Assembly (NCBI GenBank): GCA_964452285.1
Contig: CAYVKW010000039.1
Span: 1-6,566 of the forward strand
Direction of reading: 5' to 3'
From: JAUNST01 sp964452285
GTDB taxonomy: Bacteria > Patescibacteriota > Microgenomatia > UBA1400 > PJMF01
Length of the DNA stretch: 6,566 nucleotides
A program made the position numbers and the translations under genes. Numbering within the stretch: the first letter of the stretch is position 1; each line of letters begins with the position of its first letter. This document shows, one piece after another, positions 1 to 5,522 of this stretch. The notes beneath the pieces were generated by a model that was given only the letters and a program-made list of their open reading frames with translations, ran no database searches and was not told the origin of the DNA.

Positions 1-44
1 AAATCGCCTTTTTCTCACTTTCCCACCGAGATTAAGCTTTTTTA

Positions 45-53
45 TGATATAAT
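45..53 (+). promoter_or_regulatory. Extended -10 promoter of rpsU-typA
   Basis: A perfect TATAAT (48-53) is preceded by TG at 45-46, giving an extended -10 element. No recognisable -35 box lies 16-18 bp upstream (the 25-30 hexamer is accgag), which an extended -10 can tolerate. The start of transcription would be near position 60, leaving a leader of about 43 nt before the rpsU ATG. The element is read directly from sequence; activity is inferred. Confidence 0.6.
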
Positions 54-102
54 ATCCACTCTTAATTAGTTTGTAACTTTTTGGGGAAGGGGGTGAGAAA
101 TT

Positions 103-360
103 ATGAGTATCATCGTTAAAAATCGCGGCAATGAATCCGTGAATGATTTAGTCAAGCGCTTCAAAAAAATTAGCGTTTCTTTGGATATCAATACGCTCGT
201 CCGCGATCGTCAATATCACCTCAAACCTTCTCAAGTTCGCAAAAATGCTATCAACGATAATCGTCGTTTACGTCGTCGCTTGCGCGGTCTCAAGAAAATG
301 AAGAATATTTCTCCAGATATTATTAGTCGTATGCACGAGAAATTAAGTTCTAGCAAATAA
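103..360 (+). CDS. rpsU: 30S ribosomal protein bS21
   Basis: Small basic protein of 85 residues that fits bS21, a component of the small-subunit platform near the anti-Shine-Dalgarno end of 16S rRNA. The N-terminus (IIVKNRGNESVNDLVKRFKK) follows the family pattern of a short beta segment, then a helix with an ESxxDxxxRFKR-like core. An RxRxYHxKPSxxRK-like stretch and a very Arg/Lys-rich helix (about residues 53-67) follow. At 85 residues it is somewhat longer than the roughly 70-residue E. coli protein, with about 20 extra C-terminal residues. The ATG is supported by a strong Shine-Dalgarno, AAGGGGGTGAG at 87-97, about 6 nt upstream. It is followed after 17 bp by typA, so the two are probably cotranscribed. 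Family assignment is fairly secure from the N-terminal motif and composition. Confidence 0.85.
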   Translation: MSIIVKNRGNESVNDLVKRFKKISVSLDINTLVRDRQYHLKPSQVRKNAINDNRRLRRRLRGLKKMKNISPDIISRMHEKLSSSK

Positions 361-377
361 TTGAAAAGGGGAAGATT

Positions 378-2210
378 ATGACTGTCAATGACAAAATCCG
401 CAATATCGCGATTATCGCTCACGTTGATCACGGCAAAACTACCTTGGTGGACGGCTTGCTCAAACAAGCCAAAACTTTTGCCTCCTATCAAGCAGAGATG
501 CAGCAAACTACTATTTTAGATAATAACGCGATTGAGCGCGAACGTGGTGTGACCATTTTAGCTAAAAACACCGCTATTCATTGGCAAGACTACAAAATCA
601 ATATTATTGATACCCCAGGTCATGCGGATTTTTCCGGCGAAGTCGAACGGGTTTTGAATATGGCCGAAGGTTGCGTCCTTTTAGTAGACGCTTCCGAAGG
701 CGTACTTTCACAAACCCGTTTTGTTTTGTCTTTGGCCCTCAAACTCGGTCTCAAACCAATCGTGGTGGTCAACAAAGTTGACCGCAAAGACCAACGCGTT
801 GGCGAAGTCATTGATGAAATCAATGATCTTTTCTTAGATTTAGCTGTTGACGAATCTCAACTCGACTTTCCTGTCTATTATGCCGTTGGTCGCGAAGGTA
901 TTGCTGGCAAACAAGTTGAAACTTTAGCTGATGGTTCCATGAAAATTACCGACAGCACTGATCTTTTGCCTCTTTTCGAAGGTATTATTAGTCAAGTTCC
1001 TGCTCCTGAAGTTCTCGATGGACCAGCTCGCTTGCAGGTCAGTAATATCGATTTTGATGATTATAAAGGTCAATACATTATCGGTAAAATTAATCGTGGC
1101 GACATTAAACACGGCGAACAGTTGGCTTTGGTTCGTAGTGAAACTGGCGAAAAAATTGAGACTGGTAAAGTTGAATTTCTTTATGAATTTTATGGTTTGG
1201 GTAAGAAGGAAATTGAAGTCGGTCATAGCGGCGACATTGTTGCCATTACTGGCTTTAGCAAAGCTAAAATTTCTGACACTCTTTGCGACCCTGAACGCTT
1301 AGAGCCTTTGCCTCATATCGCCATTAGTGAACCGACTATCCAAGTTCAATTTATTGTTTCTACCTCTCCTTTTGTCGGCAAAGAAGGCCAATTTAATACT
1401 TCTCGTCAAATTAGAGCGCGTTTGGAAAAAGAATTGGAGCGCAATGTCGGTTTACGGCTCGCGCCTGGACCGACTGGAGAATCTTTTTTAGTTTCCGGTC
1501 GCGGCGAATTACACTTAGCTATCTTAATTGAAAATATGCGCCGTGAAGGCTATGAATTTAGTGTCGGCCGTCCAGAAGTTATTTACAAAATGGAAGGCGA
1601 TGTTAAGACTGAACCATGGGAGCTTTTGACTATCGAAACGCCAGAAGATTATGTCGGCATTGTCACTTCAGAAATGGGTAACCGCAAAGCTATTTTCCGC
1701 AATATGCGCACTTTGAAAAATGAAACTCGTTTTGAATATGAAATTTCTTCTCGCAATTTGATCGGTTTCCGCAGCGAATTCCAAACTCGTACTTCCGGTA
1801 TGGGTATCGTCAATTCACTTTTCTTGGGCTATCGACCTGTTGGTGAAGAAATGATTTGGCAACGCAATGGCGTCTTTATTGCTTCTCAAACTGGCACCGC
1901 TTTATCCTATGATTTGGCTCGTTTGGAGGAGCGCGGAGTGGCTTTTGTCTCTCCTGGTACTCCTATTTATGCTGGCATGATTGTCGGTGAAAATAGCAAA
2001 AAAGAAGATATCGCTATGAACTTGAGCAAAGGTAAAAAAATGACCAATGTCCGTTCCAACGCTGATGTTTTAATTCGTTTGTCTCCAGCTCGTCAATTTT
2101 CTCTTGAGCAAGCTCTTTCTTATATTGGTCCAGACGAATTAATGGAAGTCACGCCTAAAGCGATTCGTTTACGCAAGCGCGATTTGAACGTCGCCAGTCA
2201 GTATAGTTAG
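378..2210 (+). CDS. typA: Ribosome-associated translational GTPase TypA/BipA
   Basis: 610-residue protein, the usual length for TypA/BipA, a GTPase that binds the 70S ribosome at the EF-G site and affects 50S assembly and stress or low-temperature growth. GTPase motifs are visible: G1 AHVDHGKT (14-21), switch I ERERGVTI (53-60), G3 DTPGH (78-82, His82 being the expected catalytic His), and G4 NKVD (132-135). The G5 loop reads YAVGREG (168-174) instead of the more usual SA-containing form. A domain-II beta barrel (about 205-300), EF-G-like domains III and V (about 310-475, including GRGELHLAIL), and the BipA-specific C-terminal domain follow. The last carries the diagnostic KKMTNVR, LEQALSYI, DELMEVTP and IRLRKRDL segments. 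Start chosen from AAGGGGA at 366-372, 5 nt before ATG. Probably in an operon with rpsU; the 75-bp gap to the next gene leaves cotranscription downstream uncertain. Confidence 0.97.
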   Translation: MTVNDKIRNIAIIAHVDHGKTTLVDGLLKQAKTFASYQAEMQQTTILDNNAIERERGVTILAKNTAIHWQDYKINIIDTPGHADFSGEVERVLNMAEGCVLLVDASEGVLSQTRFVLSLALKLGLKPIVVVNKVDRKDQRVGEVIDEINDLFLDLAVDESQLDFPVYYAVGREGIAGKQVETLADGSMKITDSTDLLPLFEGIISQVPAPEVLDGPARLQVSNIDFDDYKGQYIIGKINRGDIKHGEQLALVRSETGEKIETGKVEFLYEFYGLGKKEIEVGHSGDIVAITGFSKAKISDTLCDPERLEPLPHIAISEPTIQVQFIVSTSPFVGKEGQFNTSRQIRARLEKELERNVGLRLAPGPTGESFLVSGRGELHLAILIENMRREGYEFSVGRPEVIYKMEGDVKTEPWELLTIETPEDYVGIVTSEMGNRKAIFRNMRTLKNETRFEYEISSRNLIGFRSEFQTRTSGMGIVNSLFLGYRPVGEEMIWQRNGVFIASQTGTALSYDLARLEERGVAFVSPGTPIYAGMIVGENSKKEDIAMNLSKGKKMTNVRSNADVLIRLSPARQFSLEQALSYIGPDELMEVTPKAIRLRKRDLNVASQYS

Positions 2211-2285
2211 ACTTTTGTTTGACAAATCGCGCCTCATTTACCCTTTTCAGGTTTTGCGACTCGCATTTTTGATTGAAATAAGCTT

Positions 2286-3260
2286 ATGAACAATACTTTT
2301 CCCGAGCAAATCCCCGACTTTTATCGTCAACTTATTGATTGGAATAATTTGACCAGCTGTCCTTTGGCACGGATGTTAGTTACTAGCGAACAAGAGAAAA
2401 ATCTAGTTGCTGGAGAAAACGCTGATCCAATTGGCGATCACGTCGACGAAGTTCTTCCTGGCCTTATTCATCGTTATCCGACCAAAGTGCTTTTGATCAG
2501 TACTAGTCACTGCGCTGGTCACTGTCGCTTTTGCTTTCGCCGAGCTAGCGATTTTACTCAAGAAGAAGTGATTTTGGACTTTGATCGCATTAAGGCATAT
2601 CTACAAAGTCAACCACAAGTAAATGAATTTATTTTTTCTGGTGGCGATCCTTTGCTGATTTCACCGAAAAAATTATCTCAATTAAAAGCTCTGCTTTTGT
2701 CTTTGCCGCAAATTAAGATTGTGCGCTGGCACTCTCGCTTGCCCGTTTTTAATCCTTTGGTCTTATCGCCAGCGCGCGCCACTGATTTTTTTGATTTTCC
2801 TGGTAAGCAAATTGTTTTAGTCATTCATATCAATCACCCTCAGGAAATTTCGCCAGCTTTTGCTGATCTTATCCAGACTCTTCAGCGAAATTTCCCCACT
2901 CTCATTCTCAAAAGTCAATCCGTTTTACTTCGCGGCGTCAACGCTGATCGTCCCGATACTTTTGTAGAGCTCTGCACCAAACTTCATCAGCTTGGAATTA
3001 AACCTTATCGTATTTATCATCTCGATCAAGCTCCCGGCATTAGCCACTTCCGCGTTTCCATCACTCGCGGCCTCGACCTCTATCACCAGCTCCAGACTCT
3101 TCTTCCGCCAGCCGCGCTCCCAGAATACTATCTCGATTTGCCGGCCGGCCGCGGCAAAGTCCCCGTTATCTCACTTCGGCCCCTTGCCGATCATCCTCAT
3201 CAATATCAAGCTTGTAATCATCTCCATCAAAAAATCATCTACACCGACTTGACAAGCTAA
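2286..3260 (+). CDS. KamA-family radical SAM/PLP aminomutase (lysine 2,3-aminomutase or EpmB-like)
   Basis: 324-residue enzyme of the lysine 2,3-aminomutase family, which uses a [4Fe-4S] cluster with SAM plus PLP to shift the lysine alpha-amino group to the beta carbon. The entry motif PGLIHRYPTKVLL (58-70) leads into the cluster motif CxxxCRFCFRR (Cys76, Cys80, Cys83; Arg85 matches the substrate-carboxylate Arg of clostridial KAM). SGGDPLL is at 118-124, HSRLPVF at 149-155 and HINHPQEI at 181-188. By alignment with clostridial KAM, Asp247 (in YHLDQAPG) and Asp284 (in YLDLPAGRGK) match the two aspartates that hold the lysine epsilon-amino group, and Lys291 is the PLP lysine. Only Cys310 lies in the C-terminal region, so the KAM zinc-site cysteines are absent; the compact size resembles EpmB (about 340 residues). 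Product could be free beta-lysine or the beta-lysyl group for EF-P; no partner gene (epmA, efp, ablB) is in view. No clear Shine-Dalgarno precedes the ATG. Confidence 0.85.
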   Translation: MNNTFPEQIPDFYRQLIDWNNLTSCPLARMLVTSEQEKNLVAGENADPIGDHVDEVLPGLIHRYPTKVLLISTSHCAGHCRFCFRRASDFTQEEVILDFDRIKAYLQSQPQVNEFIFSGGDPLLISPKKLSQLKALLLSLPQIKIVRWHSRLPVFNPLVLSPARATDFFDFPGKQIVLVIHINHPQEISPAFADLIQTLQRNFPTLILKSQSVLLRGVNADRPDTFVELCTKLHQLGIKPYRIYHLDQAPGISHFRVSITRGLDLYHQLQTLLPPAALPEYYLDLPAGRGKVPVISLRPLADHPHQYQACNHLHQKIIYTDLTS

Positions 3261-3277
3261 TTCTTTCATGTTAAACT
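3249..3277 (+). promoter_or_regulatory. Promoter of first pilin-like gene, embedded in the 3' end of the aminomutase gene
   Basis: TTGACA (3249-3254), 17-bp spacer, TAAACT (3272-3277), with TG at 3269-3270 making an extended -10. The -35 box forms the Leu-Thr codons near the end of the aminomutase gene and the stop codon lies in the spacer. Predicted transcription start is near 3284, giving a leader of about 64 nt that holds the Shine-Dalgarno AGAAAGG (3334-3340). Confidence 0.8.
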
Positions 3278-3348
3278 ACTCCTTGTTATTAAGAAATTAG
3301 ATCCGTCTTTTAGAAGACAAGATTAAAAAACACAGAAAGGTTTCTTTT

Positions 3349-3777
3349 ATGAAGAAATTCTTACAAAAAGTCGCTCTCGGGATTCTTTCCCTTAGCCTTT
3401 GTTTGGGCTTTGCCAGTTTTGCTACTAATAACCTTCAGGTTTCTGCTCAAAGCGCTAAGGACATCAGTATTGGCAAAACTCTCACTGACTCTGGCGGCGA
3501 TACAGTCGTCACTGATCCTAATAAATTGATCAAGAATGTTGTCAATATTATTTTCATTGTGGCCGCCGCTATCGTTTTTGCTTATTTGATTTGGGGCGCC
3601 ATTTCTTGGATTACCTCTGGTGGTGATAAGTCCAAAGTTGAAGTTGCTCGTAATCGTATTACTTCCGCTGTTATCGGTTTACTTATTCTTGTCGCCGTTT
3701 GGGCACTATTCAATTTAGTTATCACTATTGCCTTTGGCGGTGATGTTGAAATTAAATCTCTCAATAGCAATAACTAG
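3349..3777 (+). CDS. VirB2/TrbC-type pilin-like secreted protein, paralogue 1
   Basis: 142-residue protein with a Sec-type signal peptide (MKK start, hydrophobic core about 8-26, likely cleavage after VSA at 31-33), a short polar N-terminal region with a DPNKLIKN motif (57-63), and two transmembrane helices. TM1 spans about 64-84 and TM2 about 106-129. They are joined by a short charged loop SGGDKSKVEVARNR (90-103). This architecture (signal peptide, hairpin of two helices, small mature protein) is that of VirB2/TrbC conjugative pilins, and proteins of this type with a W-x-SGGD loop are common in CPR genomes. The tail ends in DVEIKSL. The ATG has a Shine-Dalgarno AGAAAGG 8 nt upstream. It has its own promoter and is followed by a strong terminator, so it is probably monocistronic. 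No secretion ATPase is nearby, so filament formation is inference. Confidence 0.75.
   Translation: MKKFLQKVALGILSLSLCLGFASFATNNLQVSAQSAKDISIGKTLTDSGGDTVVTDPNKLIKNVVNIIFIVAAAIVFAYLIWGAISWITSGGDKSKVEVARNRITSAVIGLLILVAVWALFNLVITIAFGGDVEIKSLNSNN
3592..3680 (+). repeat. Near-identical tract, copy 1 (paralogue 1)
   Basis: These 89 bp match 4159-4247 in the second pilin-like gene at an exact offset of 567 bp, with only two silent differences (T/C at 3651/4218, C/T at 3666/4233). The first 59 bp (3592-3650) are identical. The tract encodes the loop between the two helices and the start of TM2. Sequence just outside it differs at many third positions. Confidence 0.9.
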
Positions 3778-3814
3778 ATATAAGTTTTATTTCAGTAATT
3801 TAACAACAAATTTT

Positions 3815-3844
3815 ATCAGCCCCGCTCTCGCGGGGCTGATTTTT
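3815..3844 (+). terminator. Rho-independent terminator after paralogue 1
   Basis: A perfect 11-bp GC-rich stem: 3815-3825 (atcagccccgc) pairs with 3830-3840, with a 4-nt loop tctc, followed directly by TTTT (3841-3844). It lies 37 bp after the stop of the first pilin-like gene. The minus strand has no T-run after the hairpin, so it is directed to plus-strand transcripts. The next promoter's -35 box begins only 3 bp after the T-run. Confidence 0.92.
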
Positions 3845-3846
3845 AC

Positions 3847-3875
3847 TTGACAGCTATTCTCTTTCGTGCTATAAA
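3847..3875 (+). promoter_or_regulatory. Promoter of second pilin-like gene
   Basis: TTGACA (3847-3852), 17-bp spacer, TATAAA (3870-3875), with TG at 3867-3868 giving an extended -10. Start of transcription is expected near 3882, leaving an AT-rich leader of about 46 nt. It sits immediately after the terminator of the preceding gene, isolating the two transcription units. The spacer shares a TTTC(A/G)TG segment with the first pilin promoter. Confidence 0.85.
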
Positions 3876-3927
3876 TATCATCAGTTACATTCTAATTTGT
3901 TATTATCAATAAAATTTAGAAAAAATT

Positions 3928-4422
3928 ATGTCAAAATTTTTCGCCAAACTCTTTATTTTTCTTTTTGCTTTCACTCTTAGTTTGTCCTTCAGCTTCACTT
4001 TCATTTCCCCAGTTCACGCCGCTGACGACATCAGCATTCGCAACACTTTCCTTAATTCTGCTGAAGGCACCGTTAATAGCGATCCCAATAGCCTTATTAA
4101 AAACGGCGTCAATACCGTTTTTGTCGTTGCCGCCGCCATCGTTTTTGCTTACCTTGTCTGGGGCGCCATTTCTTGGATTACCTCTGGTGGTGATAAGTCC
4201 AAAGTTGAAGTTGCTCGCAATCGTATTACTTCTGCTGTTATCGGTTTGCTAGTTTTGGTCTCCGTTTGGGCAATTTTCAACCTTGTTATTACGGTTGCCT
4301 TTGGTAGCAATGATGTCACTCTTAAGTCTCTTAATGACAGTAGCGGCAATAGTCAAAATAATGACTCCACTGATACAAACTCTGGCAGATTAAAATCTGG
4401 CGGCAGCGATGCTTTGCTTTAA
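3928..4422 (+). CDS. VirB2/TrbC-type pilin-like secreted protein, paralogue 2
   Basis: 164-residue paralogue of the gene before it. Signal peptide with a Lys-containing start, a very Phe-rich core (about 8-27) and likely cleavage after VHA (29-31). The mature protein begins ADDISI, carries DPNSLIKN (52-59), TM1 about 61-81, the same SGGDKSKVEVARNR loop (86-99), and TM2 about 102-125. The helical region is nearly the same as in paralogue 1. The tail is longer: after DVTLKSL (129-135) comes a low-complexity stretch rich in Ser, Asn, Asp and Gly (136-164), absent from paralogue 1. No Shine-Dalgarno is seen in the 20 nt before the ATG, only an A-rich run (agaaaaaatt). It is transcribed from its own strong promoter, and with no terminator after it, transcripts can run on into paralogue 3. 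Role as a surface or pilus subunit is inferred from architecture. Confidence 0.75.
   Translation: MSKFFAKLFIFLFAFTLSLSFSFTFISPVHAADDISIRNTFLNSAEGTVNSDPNSLIKNGVNTVFVVAAAIVFAYLVWGAISWITSGGDKSKVEVARNRITSAVIGLLVLVSVWAIFNLVITVAFGSNDVTLKSLNDSSGNSQNNDSTDTNSGRLKSGGSDALL
4159..4247 (+). repeat. Near-identical tract, copy 2 (paralogue 2)
   Basis: Second copy of the 89-bp tract at 3592-3680, with two silent differences. The matching region of the third paralogue (about 4785-4875) is far more diverged, so the identity is specific to the first two genes. Confidence 0.9.
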
Positions 4423-4431
4423 GATCATTAT

Positions 4432-4460
4432 TTGACAAAAGACCCTTTTCTTGATAAACT
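4432..4460 (+). promoter_or_regulatory. Promoter of third pilin-like gene
   Basis: TTGACA (4432-4437), 17-bp spacer, TAAACT (4455-4460), with TG at 4452-4453 for an extended -10. Transcription should begin near 4467, only a few nucleotides before the ATG at 4471, so the mRNA would be nearly leaderless. The -35 box lies 10 bp after the stop codon of the second pilin-like gene. The TTG of the -35 box is in frame with the gene and could be mistaken for a start codon. Confidence 0.8.
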
Positions 4461-4470
4461 ATCATTCACG

Positions 4471-4971
4471 ATGCAAAAAAAACGCTTTTCATTTCTTTTT
4501 ACTCTTATCTTCTCCCTTGCTTTTTTTTGCCAGCCATTTTTGATTCATGCCGCTGTTTCTAGCAGCTCAGAAAACCTCGCTGGCAGCAGCACCACCACCA
4601 CTAAGACTCTTACTAAGACCGCTGGCACTTCTGGTTCTGGTGACGGCAGCTATGCTTTGAACGAATTTAATCCTAAAAGTGACGGCAGCAAAATCCTTTC
4701 CGAGGCTGATTTTAACACCACCGTCTCCAATCTTGTCAATATCGTTCTTGTTGTCGCTAGCGGCCTCACTTTTGCCTATCTCATTTACGGCGCTATTGGT
4801 TTAATTACTTCAGGCGGCGATGTCAGTAAAAAAAACGCTGCCCGTCAACGTATTACTACCGCCGCCATCGGCTTACTCGTCGTCGCTTCCGTTTGGGCAA
4901 TTTTTAACCTCATCATTACTATTGCCTTTGGTAGTGCAGATATCACTTTACCCAATCTTAAAGGCAGTTAA
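4471..4971 (+). CDS. VirB2/TrbC-type pilin-like secreted protein, paralogue 3
   Basis: 166-residue, more diverged member of the three-gene set. The ATG at 4471 is preferred over the in-frame TTG at 4432 because that TTG is part of a promoter -35 box and because the ATG begins a proper signal peptide: MQKKR, hydrophobic core about 6-25, likely cleavage after IHA (25-27). A Ser/Thr/Gly-rich low-complexity linker follows (29-60), unlike the short mature N-termini of its relatives. TM1 spans about 87-110, the loop reads TSGGDVSKKNAARQR (113-127), and TM2 spans about 129-153. The protein ends in ADITLPNLKGS, matching the D-[VI]-x-[LI]-x-x-L tail of the other two. No Shine-Dalgarno is present; the predicted transcript is almost leaderless. 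It may also be read from the second gene's promoter. The stop is 5 bp from the stop of recO on the other strand. Confidence 0.72.
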   Translation: MQKKRFSFLFTLIFSLAFFCQPFLIHAAVSSSSENLAGSSTTTTKTLTKTAGTSGSGDGSYALNEFNPKSDGSKILSEADFNTTVSNLVNIVLVVASGLTFAYLIYGAIGLITSGGDVSKKNAARQRITTAAIGLLVVASVWAIFNLIITIAFGSADITLPNLKGS

Positions 4972-4976
4972 GCCTC

Positions 4977-5516
4977 TCAATTCTCTAGCCTCAGATATTC
5001 ATAAGTTCTTAGCCTCGTTCCAGTAATTTGACTGACTAAGGCGCTGATTGAGCCGACTGTCTGTTTTTCATCTATATATCCCAGCTCGCTTAATATCTCT
5101 CCAAATTCTTTTCTAATTAATTTCACACTTAGACCTTTTAATAATAGCTCTCGCAGATAAATAATTTTTTGCCACAGAGGAGGGGAGACTTCTTCTTCCG
5201 TCAGTAATAAATCCAAGATTTCCAAAAATAAAAACAATCGCCTTAAATCTTTTAAATTCTCTCTAATTTCGCCAGTATTACTTACCAATTTTGCCTGCGT
5301 CAAAATTGGCCAGCCTTTTGTTTCCAATAACTGCGCTTGCACTAAGTTCCCCGGTTCCAAAGTTGCTCTTTTACTTGAATTTAGTTTGCAAGCGCCTTTC
5401 GCTACTACCAGCAACTTCCCCTTTTCTTTCGTTAATAATGTCACCAGTAGGTCATTTTCTCGCGTTTTAGCATCTTTAATCACTAGTCCAAAGTAATTTT
5501 GTCCTCTCTTCTGCAT
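4977..5516 (-). CDS. recO: DNA repair protein RecO, short form
   Basis: RecO, which binds single-stranded DNA and with RecR (and RecF) helps load RecA onto SSB-coated gaps. This 179-residue protein is much shorter than the usual 240-250. The N-terminal OB fold is clear: GLVIKDAKTRENDLLVTLLT (10-29), GKLLVVAKGACK (33-44), ATLEPGNLVQAQL (51-63), LTQAKLV (72-78). The helical part (about 85-145) includes FGEILSELGYI, where normal RecO goes on to a Cys-containing zinc-finger segment. Here that segment is missing and the chain goes almost directly to ITGTRLRTYEYL (164-175), resembling the final xxGxxLKSRxFL helix. So the loss looks internal, not a 3' truncation. The start ATG (5516) has no leader or Shine-Dalgarno under the predicted promoter. 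Convergent with the third pilin-like gene. Confidence 0.85.
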   Translation of the reverse strand: MQKRGQNYFGLVIKDAKTRENDLLVTLLTKEKGKLLVVAKGACKLNSSKRATLEPGNLVQAQLLETKGWPILTQAKLVSNTGEIRENLKDLRRLFLFLEILDLLLTEEEVSPPLWQKIIYLRELLLKGLSVKLIRKEFGEILSELGYIDEKQTVGSISALVSQITGTRLRTYEYLRLEN

Positions 5517-5522
5517 TCACTC

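Noticed and set aside
231..506. Minus-strand open frame across the rpsU/typA junction
   Set aside because: It covers the end of rpsU and the GTPase P-loop of typA, both secure genes, and shows no domain or initiation signal.
924..1302. Open frames on either strand inside typA, and similar ones in the aminomutase, pilin-like, recO and DUF916-like genes
   Set aside because: They overlap confidently assigned genes in other frames, have no ribosome-binding sites or recognisable domains, and their composition is that of out-of-frame translation.
2219..2248. TTGACA at 2219-2224 as a promoter for the aminomutase gene
   Set aside because: No acceptable -10 occurs 16-19 bp downstream; that stretch reads cccttttcag. 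A promoter elsewhere in 2211-2285 is possible but I could not support one.
2255..2270. TGCG-ACT-CGCA followed by TTTTT as a terminator after typA
   Set aside because: The stem is only 4 bp and cannot be extended, so it is too weak to call.
4432..4470. TTG at 4432 as the start codon of the third pilin-like gene
   Set aside because: It is the first half of a TTGACA -35 box with a well-placed -10, and the ATG at 4471 starts a normal signal peptide.
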